Shown here one piece after another: positions 9,549-18,390 of a stretch of 64,000 nucleotides of DNA (positions are counted from its first letter, which is position 1; every line of letters starts with the position of its first letter). Under the pieces are notes generated by a model. That model ran no database searches and had not been told where the DNA came from. It saw only the letters and a list, made by a program, of their open reading frames with translations. Location: positions 124,001 to 188,000 of the forward strand of contig NZ_BMPW01000004.1 of assembly GCF_014647795.1 (NCBI RefSeq), read 5' to 3'. A program made the translations under genes and the position numbers. This stretch comes from Actinoplanes campanulatus. GTDB taxonomy: Bacteria > Actinomycetota > Actinomycetes > Mycobacteriales > Micromonosporaceae.

Positions 9549-10438
9549 CGGGCCGGGCGGGGCAGCAGCGCCGGGACGCGGCGCATGTGCTCGGCGTAGG
9601 CGGGACGGCGGACCAGTGAGCGCTCGTCCATCATCGGGATGCTGACGAAGGTGAACAGCAGCACCATGGCGACCGGGCCGGCCACGGTCCACCACCAGTC
9701 CGGGGCGGCGGCCAGGGCGAACAGCCACATCCCCCACCAGAAGAGGATCTCGCCCAGATAGTTGGGGTGCCGCGAGTACCGCCACAGGCCGCGGTCGATG
9801 ATGCCGCCCCGGTTGGCCGGATCCCGGGCGAACCGCTGCAACTGGCGGTCGGCGGTCGCCTCCAGGAGCACAGCGGCCGCGGTGAGCGCGACGGCCACCA
9901 CGTCGAGCGGCCCCCACGACCGGCCGGTCACCGTGACGGCGGGCCAGACGGCGAGCAGCCCGGCGAAGACCACCAGCGTGGGCATGAGCTGGATGCCGGC
10001 CAGGTTGACCAGCCACCACGGGACGCCGCGCGGTCGCCGCTCGCGCAGCCGCACGTAGCGCCAGTCCTCGTGGTCGAGGCCGCGCCACGACGACGCCCAG
10101 TTGGCGGTCAGCCGGATCGACCAGGCGAGCACCAGCAGTAGGACGGCCGTCTGCCGCCCGGTCACCGCCGAGATCTCGCCACCGGTGTGCCACCACACCC
10201 AGGCGGTCACGATCACGGCCGGGGCGACGCTCCAGTACGGGTCGTAGAGGCTCGCGTTGGCGACGAGCATGCTGGCCGCGAACACTACGACGGTGGCGGC
10301 CAGGTCGGCGTAGAAGGTGAGCAGCAACGGGTGCGGGCCACGCGCCACGGCCACGACCGCCCACGCGACCAGCCCGGCCGCCAGGTAGGCGGCCGTCACC
10401 ACCGCGAACCCCACCGCCCGGTCCCGGCCCGTCGACAT
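9539..10438 (-). CDS. DUF1295-family membrane protein (steroid reductase/isoprenylcysteine methyltransferase fold)
   Basis: 299 residues with about seven membrane helices. The family hallmark is near the C-terminus: GGIIDRGLWRYSRHPNYLGEI followed by FWWGMWLF, and a final SIPMMDERSLVRRPAYAEHMRRVP. This matches DUF1295, whose relatives reduce steroid or fatty-acyl double bonds or methylate prenyl-cysteine with cofactors bound in that C-terminal region. The substrate here is unknown. It lies 9 bp upstream (in coordinates) of the GGDEF-EAL gene's end and could be co-transcribed after it on the minus strand. Confidence 0.88.
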   Translation of the reverse strand: MSTGRDRAVGFAVVTAAYLAAGLVAWAVVAVARGPHPLLLTFYADLAATVVVFAASMLVANASLYDPYWSVAPAVIVTAWVWWHTGGEISAVTGRQTAVLLLVLAWSIRLTANWASSWRGLDHEDWRYVRLRERRPRGVPWWLVNLAGIQLMPTLVVFAGLLAVWPAVTVTGRSWGPLDVVAVALTAAAVLLEATADRQLQRFARDPANRGGIIDRGLWRYSRHPNYLGEILFWWGMWLFALAAAPDWWWTVAGPVAMVLLFTFVSIPMMDERSLVRRPAYAEHMRRVPALLPRPARHR

Positions 10439-10447
10439 AGGACGAGA

Positions 10448-12697
10448 CTAAGCGTGCACCACCCGTACCGTGAAGTCCGGTTCTTCGGCCGGACGGCCGA
10501 AGTGATAGCCCTGCAACAGCCGGTAACCGAGCCGGTAGAGCACCTCAGCCTGCTCCGCGGTCTCCACGCCCTCGGCCACCGCGTCCAGCCCCAGACCCGA
10601 GGTGACCTGCATCATCGCCTCCGCGATGACCGCGTGCCGGCCGGCCTCGGTGACCCGGTCGACGAACGACTTGTCGATCTTCAGTACGTCGACCGGCACG
10701 CTCTGCAACAGCCCGAGCGACGAGTGCCCGGTGCCGAAATCGTCGAGAGCGATCCGTACGCCCAGGGCCCGCAACTCGTGCAGCGCCGCCACCGCCGGCC
10801 CGCCCTCGAACACGGCCGTCTCGGTCACCTCCACGGTGAGACGGTGCGGAGCCAGACCGGTACGGGCGAGCACCGCCGCCACCGACGCCGCGAACCCGGA
10901 CCGGGCCAGCTGGCGGGCCGAGACGTTGACACTGACCCGGTCCGGGGCGAGCGGCCCCAGTTCGGCGGTCCACCGGGCCAGCCGCTCGCACGCCGTCTCC
11001 AGGATCCACGCGCCCAGCTCGACGATCAGGCCGTTGCGTTCGGCGACCGGAATGAACAGGGCCGGGCTGATCAGGCCACGCTGCGGATGCCGCCACCGGA
11101 CCAGGGCCTCCACCGCGACGACCCGGCACTCGGGCAGCCGGACGATCGGCTGGTACACCACCTGGAACTGGCCGGTGTCGAGCCCGTGCCGGATCTGCGC
11201 GCCCAGCCGGGCCTGCTCGGACGACCGCTCGTCGACCGCGGGGGTCCACCGGGCGTAGGTCTCACCGGTCCGCCTGGCCACGCACATGGCCACCCCGGCG
11301 CGGCGCAGCACCTCCACCGGATCGTCGGCGCCGCCGGAGTCGGTGACCCCGATCGCGGCGCCGACCAGCACCTCGAAGTCGTCCGACCGGACCGGGTAGT
11401 GCACCGCGCCGATCATCCGGCCGGCCACCGCGTCCGCCTCGGCGTGCGGCGCGTCGTGCAGCAGCACCGCGAACTCGTCGCCGCTGAGCCGGGCCACCAG
11501 CGCCTGTGGGCCGGCCAGCATGCGTACCCGCTCGGCGATCCGGACGATGACGTGGTCACCGGCCACCGGCCCGAGCTCGTCGTTGACGCTGCCCAGGTCG
11601 TTGAGCCCGACCAGGATCACCTGCGGGCGGCCGGTGGCCAGCGCGTCGCGGAGGGCCTGCTGGAAGTGGCGCCGGGTGTGCAGGCCGGTGAGGTCGTCGT
11701 GGTCCGCCAGGCGCCGCAGTTCGGCCGACTGCCGGTGCACCTGGCGCATGACGCCGGCCATCCGGGCCACCCCGAGCGCGAACAGCACGATGGCGCCGGC
11801 CGCGATGACGACCCGGTCGACCTGGTCGGCGCCGACCGAGGGGATGAACAGCAGGGTGGGCGGGAGCACCGCGCAGCAGGCGGAGACGGCCAGGCGGCCG
11901 CGGCCTGCCCGGGCCATCTCGGGCCGGTCCCCGGTCTCGGCGGCCGCCATCGACGGGTGCAGCGCGGCGGCGGCCCACACCACGTAGGCCAGCAGCCACG
12001 TCCAGTCGAGTCCGCGCCCGTCGTAGTCGAAATGCAGGCTCAGCACCGAGAACGCGATGTCCGCCACGAGCAGCAGCCCGGCCGCCACACCGAGCAGGTC
12101 GGAGCTGACCGAGCGGGCGCGGGCGCCGAGGAGCAGCCGGGCGACCATCACCAGCAGCAGCATGTCCAGTGCCGGGTAGGCGGTGCTGACCCCGCTCTCC
12201 AGCAGCGACGCCGACTCCCCGGCGGCGACCGGGTGCAGGACGAACACCCACAGCACCAGGCTGAGCCCGAGGGCGGCGATGGACGCGTCGATGAGCCCGC
12301 CGGTGTCCCGGCCGCAGCGGCCGCGCAGCAGCAGGAACAGCCCGGCGATCAGGGGCGGGTACGCGCCGAGGTAGAGGACGTCGGCCACCGACGGGTACGG
12401 CTCCTCGTGCCGGACGTACTCCAGGTACCACCAGACGAGATCGCCGAGGGCGGAGAGCGATATCCCGGCCGCGAACAGGATCCACGCGGCCGGGCGCGGT
12501 GGCCGGTTCCGGCGCACGCCGACCAGGATGGCCAGCCCGGCGAGAAGCCCCACGACGCTGTAGCCGATGTGCGACAGCGGACTGTCCGCGGGCAGCAGGT
12601 AGTAGCCGACGGTCGCGAGCACACCGCCCGCCGTCCACCACCGCCACCATCGGTTACCCGGCCCCATGGGCTGACCATCGGTCGCCTGGGGACCCAC
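10448..12697 (-). CDS. Membrane GGDEF-EAL cyclic-di-GMP protein
   Basis: 749 residues from the distal ATG; an internal ATG ten codons on (12667) fits equally well. Eight or nine hydrophobic segments (residues about 20-310) precede a GGDEF domain with the active-site variant SGDEF (near residue 407), so cyclase activity is possible but the first Gly is Ser. The EAL domain is complete: EALVRW near 528, NVSARQL, TETAVFEG, DDFGTGHSSLG near 650, KIDKSF and VAEGVETAEQ. The protein should therefore be at least a c-di-GMP phosphodiesterase. The N-terminal membrane part resembles MHYT/integral sensory modules, but no ligand can be named. Confidence 0.92.
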   Translation of the reverse strand: MGPQATDGQPMGPGNRWWRWWTAGGVLATVGYYLLPADSPLSHIGYSVVGLLAGLAILVGVRRNRPPRPAAWILFAAGISLSALGDLVWWYLEYVRHEEPYPSVADVLYLGAYPPLIAGLFLLLRGRCGRDTGGLIDASIAALGLSLVLWVFVLHPVAAGESASLLESGVSTAYPALDMLLLVMVARLLLGARARSVSSDLLGVAAGLLLVADIAFSVLSLHFDYDGRGLDWTWLLAYVVWAAAALHPSMAAAETGDRPEMARAGRGRLAVSACCAVLPPTLLFIPSVGADQVDRVVIAAGAIVLFALGVARMAGVMRQVHRQSAELRRLADHDDLTGLHTRRHFQQALRDALATGRPQVILVGLNDLGSVNDELGPVAGDHVIVRIAERVRMLAGPQALVARLSGDEFAVLLHDAPHAEADAVAGRMIGAVHYPVRSDDFEVLVGAAIGVTDSGGADDPVEVLRRAGVAMCVARRTGETYARWTPAVDERSSEQARLGAQIRHGLDTGQFQVVYQPIVRLPECRVVAVEALVRWRHPQRGLISPALFIPVAERNGLIVELGAWILETACERLARWTAELGPLAPDRVSVNVSARQLARSGFAASVAAVLARTGLAPHRLTVEVTETAVFEGGPAVAALHELRALGVRIALDDFGTGHSSLGLLQSVPVDVLKIDKSFVDRVTEAGRHAVIAEAMMQVTSGLGLDAVAEGVETAEQAEVLYRLGYRLLQGYHFGRPAEEPDFTVRVVHA

Positions 12698-12814
12698 TTG
12701 AGAGGTGAGTGATGCGCCGACCCTCTTGTATAACGATCACATTCACGATTTCCGTAATCTGCGGAGCCCTGGGGTGGACGTGATGGCATCAAAATGTTTC
12801 CAGATCGATAACCC

Positions 12815-12842
12815 TTGACACCATCATTGTTATCGATAACAT
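12815..12842 (+). promoter_or_regulatory. Sigma-70-like promoter with overlapping palindromic operator
   Basis: TTGACA at 12815-12820, a 16-bp spacer and TAACAT at 12837-12842 form a good vegetative-type promoter 90 bp upstream of the GH127 gene. The perfect 12-bp palindrome GTTATCGATAAC (12829-12840) overlaps the -10 hexamer. Half-site-like sequences ATCGATAAC (12805-12813) and TATAACGATC (near 12730) lie upstream. The CG-centred palindrome is the form bound by LacI-family repressors, so binding would block the polymerase. The regulator is not in the window as far as can be told. Confidence 0.65.
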
Positions 12843-12931
12843 CGGCCGGTAGCAAAGCCTCCCCTCCGTGTACCGCCGAAAGGCGCGTGCCGTCGTACCC
12901 GGAATCCGCCCCCAGATCGGAGTCCCTCCCG

Positions 12932-15187
12932 ATGTCCCCGCTCCCCGTCACCCGCCGCAGCCTGCTGGGCGCCGCCCTCGGCGGCGCCGTCGTCGCCACG
13001 ACCGGCTCCGGCCGCCCCGCCGCGGCCGCCGAACTGCCACCCGCCCGCGCCGACCTCGGCGTCTCCGCCTACCCGTTCCCCCTCGGGCAGGTGCGGCTCA
13101 CCGCCGGCCGACTCATGGACAACCAGACGCGCACGCTCAACTACCTGCGGTTCATCGACGTCGACCGGCTGCTCTACGTCTTCCGCGCCAACCACGGCCA
13201 GTCCACCGGCGGCGCCGCGGCCAACGGCGGCTGGGACGCGCCGACCTTCCCGTTCCGGTCCCACGTGCAGGGCCACTTCCTGACCGCGTGGGCGCAGGCC
13301 TACGCGATCCTCGGGGACACCGTCTGCCGCGACAAGGCGAACTACATGGTCGCCGAGCTGGCGAAATGCCAGGCGGCCAGCGGCTACCTGTCCGGTTTCC
13401 CGGAGGCCGACATCACGGCGGTCGAGAACCGCACCCTGACCAACGGCAACGTGCCGTACTACTGCATCCACAAGACGATGGCCGGGCTGCTCGACGTGTG
13501 GCGGTACGTCGGCAACACCCAGGCGCGCGACGTGCTGCTCAAACTCGCCGGGTGGGTCGACACCCGTACCGCCGCTCTGTCGTCCTCTCGGATGCAGGCC
13601 ATGCTCGGCACCGAGTTCGGCGGGATGAACGCCGTCCTCACCGACCTCTACCAGCAGACCGGCACCGCCCGCTGGCTGACCGTCGCCCAGCGGTTCGACC
13701 ACGCATCCGTCTTCACCCCGCTCGCCGCCAACACCGACGCGCTCAACGGCCTGCACGCCAACACGCAGGTGCCCAAGTGGATCGGCGCGGCCCGCGAGTA
13801 CAAGGCCACCGGCACCACCCGCTACCTGGACATCGCCCGCAACGCCTGGAACATCACGGTCGGCGGGCACACCTACGCCATCGGCGGCAACAGTCAGGCG
13901 GAGCACTTCCGTCCGGCCAACGCGATCGCCGCCTACCTGACCGACGACACGTGCGAGCACTGCAACTCGGTCAACATGCTCAGGCTGACCCGCGAGCTGT
14001 GGGTGACCGACCCGAACCGGGCCGCCTACTTCGACTTCTACGAGCAGGCGCTGCTCAACCACGTGCTCGGCGCACAGAACCCGGCGTCCAACTACGGCCA
14101 CGTCACCTACTTCACGCCACTGCGGTCCGGCGGCCGCCGCGGTGTCGGCCCGGCCTGGGGCGGCGGCACCTGGTCCACCGACTACGGCACGTTCTGGTGC
14201 TGCCAGGGCACCGGCGTCGAGGTCAACACCCGGCTCATGGAGTCGATCTACTACTACAGCGGCACCACGCTGACCGTGAACCTCTACGCCCCATCGGTGC
14301 TCACCTGGTCGCAGCGCGGGATCACGGTTACCCAGGCCACCACCTTCCCGGCCGGCGACACCAGCACGCTCACCCTCTCCGGGACGATGAGCGGCTCCTG
14401 GAGCATCCGTGTCCGGATCCCGTCGTGGACCAGCGGCGCCGCCATCAGCGTCAACGGCGTCGCCCAGTCGGTCACCGTCACCCCCGGCAGCTACGCCACG
14501 ATCACCCGCACCTGGGCGGCCGGCGACACGATCACGGTCCGGCTGCCGATGCGGATCGTGCTGCGGCCGGCGCCCGACAACCCGGACGTCCAGGCGATCA
14601 CCTACGGGCCGGCCGTGCTGGCCGGAAACTACGGGGACACCGCTCTCAGCGCCCCGCCCGCGCTCACCGTCTCGTCGGTCACCCGGACCAGCGCCACCGC
14701 CAACGGGGCCGCCGTCAACCTGGTGCCGTTCTACGACGCACACGGCTTCAACTACAGCGTGTACTGGCTCACCGCGGCCAACTACAAGATCGTCAACAAC
14801 GCCACCGGCCTGGTCCTCGGCGTCCAGGACATGTCGACCGCCAACGGCGGCCTCGCCGTCACCTGGGGTGACACCGGCACCCTCGACCACCGCTGGGTCC
14901 GGATCACCGACGGCACCGCGGTCCGCTTCCGCAACGTCAACAGCGGCAAGGTCCTCGGTGTCGAGAACATGTCGACCGCCGACAACGCGCGCGTCCTGCA
15001 ATGGGACGACAACGGCACGGCCGACCACCGCTGGACCCTCGTCGACCAGGGCGGCGGCCTCTACAAGATCCGCAACGTGAACAGCGGCAAACTCCTCGCC
15101 GTCCTCAACGGCGGCACCGCGTGGGGCGTCCAGGTGGTCCAGGACCCCGACAACGGCAGCGCCGACAACCTCTGGCGCTTCGCTTAA
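12932..15187 (+). CDS. Secreted GH127-family beta-L-arabinofuranosidase with ricin-type lectin domain
   Basis: 751 residues from ATG 12932, preceded by GGAG at 12919-12922. The Tat-type signal has the twin arginine RRSLLG. The catalytic alpha/alpha barrel shows LDVWRYVG, HANTQVPKWIGAAREY and the metal/nucleophile site of GH127: E342 and C344 in CEHCNSVN and C423-C424 in FWCCQGTG, matching the Glu/Cys set of the bifidobacterial enzyme HypBA1. Beta domains follow, and residues about 615-751 form a ricin-like trefoil with repeated NVNSGKVLGVENMSTADNA-type motifs. It removes terminal beta-L-arabinofuranose from plant glycoproteins or arabinans outside the cell. The next gene is a GH43-AbfB enzyme, so the pair makes an arabinose-releasing module. 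Confidence 0.93.
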   Translation: MSPLPVTRRSLLGAALGGAVVATTGSGRPAAAAELPPARADLGVSAYPFPLGQVRLTAGRLMDNQTRTLNYLRFIDVDRLLYVFRANHGQSTGGAAANGGWDAPTFPFRSHVQGHFLTAWAQAYAILGDTVCRDKANYMVAELAKCQAASGYLSGFPEADITAVENRTLTNGNVPYYCIHKTMAGLLDVWRYVGNTQARDVLLKLAGWVDTRTAALSSSRMQAMLGTEFGGMNAVLTDLYQQTGTARWLTVAQRFDHASVFTPLAANTDALNGLHANTQVPKWIGAAREYKATGTTRYLDIARNAWNITVGGHTYAIGGNSQAEHFRPANAIAAYLTDDTCEHCNSVNMLRLTRELWVTDPNRAAYFDFYEQALLNHVLGAQNPASNYGHVTYFTPLRSGGRRGVGPAWGGGTWSTDYGTFWCCQGTGVEVNTRLMESIYYYSGTTLTVNLYAPSVLTWSQRGITVTQATTFPAGDTSTLTLSGTMSGSWSIRVRIPSWTSGAAISVNGVAQSVTVTPGSYATITRTWAAGDTITVRLPMRIVLRPAPDNPDVQAITYGPAVLAGNYGDTALSAPPALTVSSVTRTSATANGAAVNLVPFYDAHGFNYSVYWLTAANYKIVNNATGLVLGVQDMSTANGGLAVTWGDTGTLDHRWVRITDGTAVRFRNVNSGKVLGVENMSTADNARVLQWDDNGTADHRWTLVDQGGGLYKIRNVNSGKLLAVLNGGTAWGVQVVQDPDNGSADNLWRFA

Positions 15188-15299
15188 AACCGATCATTTC
15201 GTACGGGCTACGAAGCGTCACCGTGGCGAGCGCATGGCCCGCCTGCCCCGGCGCGGCCGTCGGCCGCCGCCGGGCTGATCCGGTGACGTCACCCTCACC

Positions 15300-15353
15300 C
15301 CGAAAGGTTCACCGTTACCCGAAAGGTTCACCCTTACCCCGAAAGGTGAAACC
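15300..15353 (+). repeat. Three tandem copies of a ribosome-binding-site-like unit
   Basis: CCGAAAGGTTCACC occurs at 15300-15313 and 15319-15332, and a variant CCGAAAGGTGAAACC at 15339-15353, with a period of 19-20 bp. The third copy supplies the AAGG Shine-Dalgarno seven bases before GTG 15354. The other two are extra copies of the same unit. Confidence 0.8.
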
Positions 15354-16736
15354 GTGTCCCTGACCCGCCGCACCTTCACCCTGCTGCCCGTCCTGTCCGC
15401 GGCGGCGACCGCCACCGCGGTCGCCGCCGCCCCGACCGCGGCTCTCGCGGCCAACACCGCCTACGTGTTCGCCTACTTCACCGAGACCCCGAACATGTCC
15501 GGCGCGAACTACGGCCTGCACCTGGCGGTCAGCCAGGACGGCCTGAACTGGTCGCCGCTGAACCAGAACGCACCCGTCGTCACCCCGACCGCCGGCACCC
15601 TCGGCCTGCGGGACCCGTTCATCCTGCGCAAGCAGGACGGCACCTTCGTGATCCTGGCGACCGACCTCAACGGCACCGACTTCGGCCAGAACAACCAGTA
15701 CCTACACGTCTGGGACTCGGTGAACCTGACCAGCTTCACCGGCTACCGGCGGATCCGCATGCACACGCTGGCCACCCACACCTGGGCGCCCACCGCGTTC
15801 TGGGACGCCGCCCGCGGCCAGTACGGCATCGTCTACTCGGCCAACAACGGCACCGACGTGTTCATGGTCAACTACACGTCCGACTTCCGAACCGTCTCGG
15901 CGAACCAGGTCTACTTCAGCCCCGGCTTCCCGGTCCTGGACGGTGACATCGTCGTCGACGGCTCCACCTTCTACCTCTACTACAAGAACCTCACCACCGG
16001 CCTGATCCATGGCGCCCGCTCCAGCACCGGCGCGGCCAACAGCTACACCACCTACACCAGCGGCCTGCGCCAGGGCAGCTCGATGGAGGCCCCGCTCCTG
16101 ATCAAGAACAACGCGGGCACCGGCTGGTGGCTCTGGGGTGACTCGTTCAGCCCGGTCAACAACGACTACTACCTGTGGAGCAGCGGCAACGTCGGCGCCA
16201 ACAGCTGGACCGTGGCGAACCAGCGCACCTTCACCCCGCCGCTGAACGCCAAACACGGCAGCATCGCCGGGATCACCGCCGCCGAGTACAGCGCCCTGGT
16301 CAGCCGCTGGGGCCTGCCCGCCTGGGTGCGGCTCAAGTCCTCCAACTTCCCCGACCGGTACGTACGCCACGCCAACAGCATCGGCCGCATCGACGCCTAC
16401 CCGTTCGACCCGCACCAGGACCAGCTGTGGCGGATGGTGGCCGGACTGGCCGACAGCGCCGGGGTCTCGTTCGAGTCGGTCAACTATCCCGGGCGCTATC
16501 TGAGGCACAGCAACTACGCCATCCGCCTCGACCCCAACGACAACACCACCGCGTTCCGCGCCGACGCCACCTTCTACCGGGTGGCCGGGCTGGCGGATTC
16601 CGCGTGGTCGTCGTTCCGCTCCTACAACTTCCCGGACCGCTACCTGCGCCACTCCAACTACGTGCTGCGCATCGACCCCCTCAGCGCCTCCTCCAGCGCC
16701 ACCGACCGCCAGGACGCCACCTTCCGCGTCTCCTGA
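15354..16736 (+). CDS. Secreted GH43-like arabinosidase with AbfB arabinose-binding domain
   Basis: 460 residues from GTG 15354. A Tat-like signal (TRRTFTLLPVLSAAATA, ending at ALA-AN) is followed by a five-bladed beta-propeller (about 35-320): LRDPFILRKQDGTFVILATD, HTWAPTAFWDAARGQYGIVYSA and VLDGDIVVDGSTFYLYYK match GH43 blades, with acidic residues in RDPF and the later SSMEAPLL (candidate catalytic Glu). Residues about 325-460 are a CBM42/AbfB beta-trefoil with three repeats of the type SSNFPDRYVRHANS, which bind arabinofuranose side chains. It is probably an exo- or endo-arabinanase acting with the GH127 enzyme 166 bp upstream. Confidence 0.88.
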   Translation: MSLTRRTFTLLPVLSAAATATAVAAAPTAALAANTAYVFAYFTETPNMSGANYGLHLAVSQDGLNWSPLNQNAPVVTPTAGTLGLRDPFILRKQDGTFVILATDLNGTDFGQNNQYLHVWDSVNLTSFTGYRRIRMHTLATHTWAPTAFWDAARGQYGIVYSANNGTDVFMVNYTSDFRTVSANQVYFSPGFPVLDGDIVVDGSTFYLYYKNLTTGLIHGARSSTGAANSYTTYTSGLRQGSSMEAPLLIKNNAGTGWWLWGDSFSPVNNDYYLWSSGNVGANSWTVANQRTFTPPLNAKHGSIAGITAAEYSALVSRWGLPAWVRLKSSNFPDRYVRHANSIGRIDAYPFDPHQDQLWRMVAGLADSAGVSFESVNYPGRYLRHSNYAIRLDPNDNTTAFRADATFYRVAGLADSAWSSFRSYNFPDRYLRHSNYVLRIDPLSASSSATDRQDATFRVS

Positions 16737-17234
16737 CCTTTCCCTCGTCCCCCTTCCCTGGCTCCCGCCCGTCTCCTCCTGGCCCTGCGCCCGTCGCCCT
16801 CCTTCGTCCCTGCCGCCTCGCCGTCCCTCGTGTCCCCTCCTTTGTCCGCCCTAGTTGATCTTGGACGTTCCAACACCGCTGGCGGTGGTCAATAGTCCAA
16901 GATCGGCGGGGTGATGCAGCCAGCCGAACAAGATCGACAGTGCATGGTCGGCCGGACGGTGGGCACACCCGGAGCCGGGCCGGGACTGTCCGGATAGCGG
17001 CTGATCTTGTCCAGCTGGTCGTCAGCTGTCTCGGCACCGTTGAGGCAGCCCTCAGCGCCGGCCGGTCGGTTCCGGCTGGTCGCGAGTGCTGTCTCGAGCG
17101 CTCCGAGATAGCACCCAGAGCCAGCCGGGACAAGATCGACTATGGGGCATAGCTACCCGAAACGGACAGGCCCGCCGGGTCCTGTGTCCCCTTCCGGTCG
17201 GCGGAAGTTGGGCGGTGCGTCCTTCCCCTGTCCA
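16737..17234. other. Noncoding stretch: pyrimidine-rich tract and GATCTTG inverted repeats
   Basis: No supportable gene. Bases 16737-16850 are almost pure C/T on the plus strand. At 16857-16904 an imperfect hairpin has arms GATCTTGGAC and GTCCAAGATC around a CCGC/GGTGGTCAA core. Further on, CAAGATCG (near 16930), CTGATCTTGTCC (near 17003) and GGACAAGATCG (near 17127) form longer-range inverted pairs of the same family. Open frames here are shadows caused by high GC. Confidence 0.7.
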
Positions 17235-17640
17235 GATCTTGGACGTTCCCCCGCCGCTGCGGTGGCCAGTCGTTTGAAACTGGTGGGGGATGGGTGGTGT
17301 GGTCTCCCAGCTCCGATCTTGGGCGGTTTTGTACCGCGGGCGGTTGTCGGTCGTTCAAGGTCGGCCTGGGGTGGGCGGTGCGGCCTCGCCGTCCAGATCT
17401 TGGACACTTTACTGCCGTGAGTGGTGGCCGATCGTCCAAGGTCGACGGGGTGATGGGTGGTGCGGTCCTTCCCCCTCGGATCTTGGGCGTCCTCCCACCG
17501 CGAGCGGTGGTCAATCGCCCAAGGCCGGTGGGGTGATAGCTGTGCGGCCTTTCTTCTTCGGATCTTGGGCGTCCTCCTACTGCGCGGGCGGTGGTCAATC
17601 GCCCATGATCGTCCTGGGTGGCCGCGGTGGCCGCGGTGGC
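17235..17640. repeat. Tandem array of about 81-bp hairpin repeats
   Basis: Five copies begin with GATCTTGG(A/G)C at 17235, 17315, 17396, 17479 and 17561, giving periods of 80-83 bp. Each copy has a left arm GATCTTGGGCG, a CCGC...GGCGGTGGTCAATCG core and a right arm CGCCCAAG(G/A)(T/C)C, so each can fold as a hairpin, followed by a GGGGTGATGGGTGGTGCGG linker. The copies have drifted, mostly at the arm ends. No ORF runs through with sensible protein sequence. A single further unit stands at 16857-16904. Confidence 0.82.
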
Positions 17641-17733
17641 CGGGGTGGCCGCGGTGGCCGCGGTGGGTGCCGTGGGGTGTGGTGGCTGCGGTGGCTGCGG
17701 TGGGTGTGGGAGTGCGTGGGTGGGTGTGTGGGG
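17618..17733 (+). repeat. GGTGGCCGC microrepeats and G-run tract
   Basis: A run of 9-bp GGTGGCCGC units (17618-17668) passes into (GGTGGCTGC)n and then a tract with four GGG/GGGG runs at 17702-17733. The tract ends 25 bp before the acetyltransferase start. The G runs could form a quadruplex in DNA or in the 5' leader RNA. Confidence 0.7.
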
Positions 17734-17757
17734 AACGGAAGGGTGGGGCGGATCTTG

Positions 17758-18204
17758 ATGCGACTGGCGCGGGTTGAGGAGGCTGGTGCTCTGAGCGAGC
17801 TCGCTCTCAGGTCGAAGGCGTATTGGGGGTACGACGAGCCGTTTCTGGAGGCATGCCGCGCCGAGCTGACGTTGTTGCCGGGGGAGGTGACCTCTCGCCG
17901 TACCTCGGTTGTGGAGATTGATGGCCGGATCGCCGGCTTCTATACGCTGGACGGCCAGCCGCCCGAGGGTGAACTGGGCAATCTCTGGATCGACCCGGAA
18001 CACCTGCGGCGCGGCATCGGCCGGGGTCTGTGGCAGCACGCCATGGGGGTAGCGCGGGAACTCGGCTTCACGACGATCCTGATCGACGCGGAACCGCATG
18101 CCGAAGGCTTCTACCTCGAGATGGGCGCGACGACCGTGGGCACGACTCCGTCGACGTCCATCCCCGGCCGCGTACTGCCCCGGATGCGGTTCGACCTCAA
18201 GTGA
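17758..18204 (+). CDS. GNAT-family N-acetyltransferase
   Basis: 148 residues from ATG 17758. The acetyl-CoA-binding motif A is clear: LGNLWIDPEHLRRGIGRGLWQHAM (V/I-x-P-x-x-R-x-x-G-I/V-G), followed by helix ARELGFTTILIDAEPHAEGFY and the GAT/MGAT turn. The N-terminus, RLARVEEAGALSELALRSKAYWGY, is the usual first beta-alpha unit. The acceptor substrate is unknown. The reading frame stays open far upstream into the repeat array, but sequence there is repetitive, so the ATG close to the conserved N-terminus was chosen. Its end overlaps the degenerate DUF397 remnant on the other strand. Confidence 0.85.
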   Translation: MRLARVEEAGALSELALRSKAYWGYDEPFLEACRAELTLLPGEVTSRRTSVVEIDGRIAGFYTLDGQPPEGELGNLWIDPEHLRRGIGRGLWQHAMGVARELGFTTILIDAEPHAEGFYLEMGATTVGTTPSTSIPGRVLPRMRFDLK

Positions 18205-18345
18205 GGTCCAACTCCCCGTGTCCGGCGCCGTCGATGAATGCGGTCCGCTCAGCAGCGTAGGTGTGGAGGTGGGGCGGCTTGCCGCGGGCCTTGGTGTCCG
18301 CACGGCGACGCTTTCCTCGGTGAGTATGCAGGCGCCGTTCGCACC
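18197..18345 (-). pseudogene. DUF397-domain remnant
   Basis: On the minus strand SNGACILTEESVAVR lies in one frame and KARGKPPHLHTYAAERTAF then IDGAGHGELDLT-stop in the next, the order expected of a DUF397 protein. The two are joined only if one base is restored in GTGCGGACACC (near 18290; GTGCGGGACACC would read VRDT). It is therefore a decayed gene, lying downstream of the DUF5753 remnant as in intact actinomycete pairs. Confidence 0.65.
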
Positions 18346-18390
18346 ACTTCGGCCGCTCTCCTTCCAGCGTGCGCCGGGTGCGCTCGTTCC

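Noticed and set aside
17235-17640. CRISPR array
   Set aside because: Repeats are about 81 bp, each itself a hairpin, without unique spacers of constant size, and no cas gene is near.
17140-18303. Minus-strand frame through the repeat array
   Set aside because: Its sequence is a translation of the 81-bp repeats (Pro/Arg/Thr-rich) joined to the DUF397 remnant in a wrong frame.
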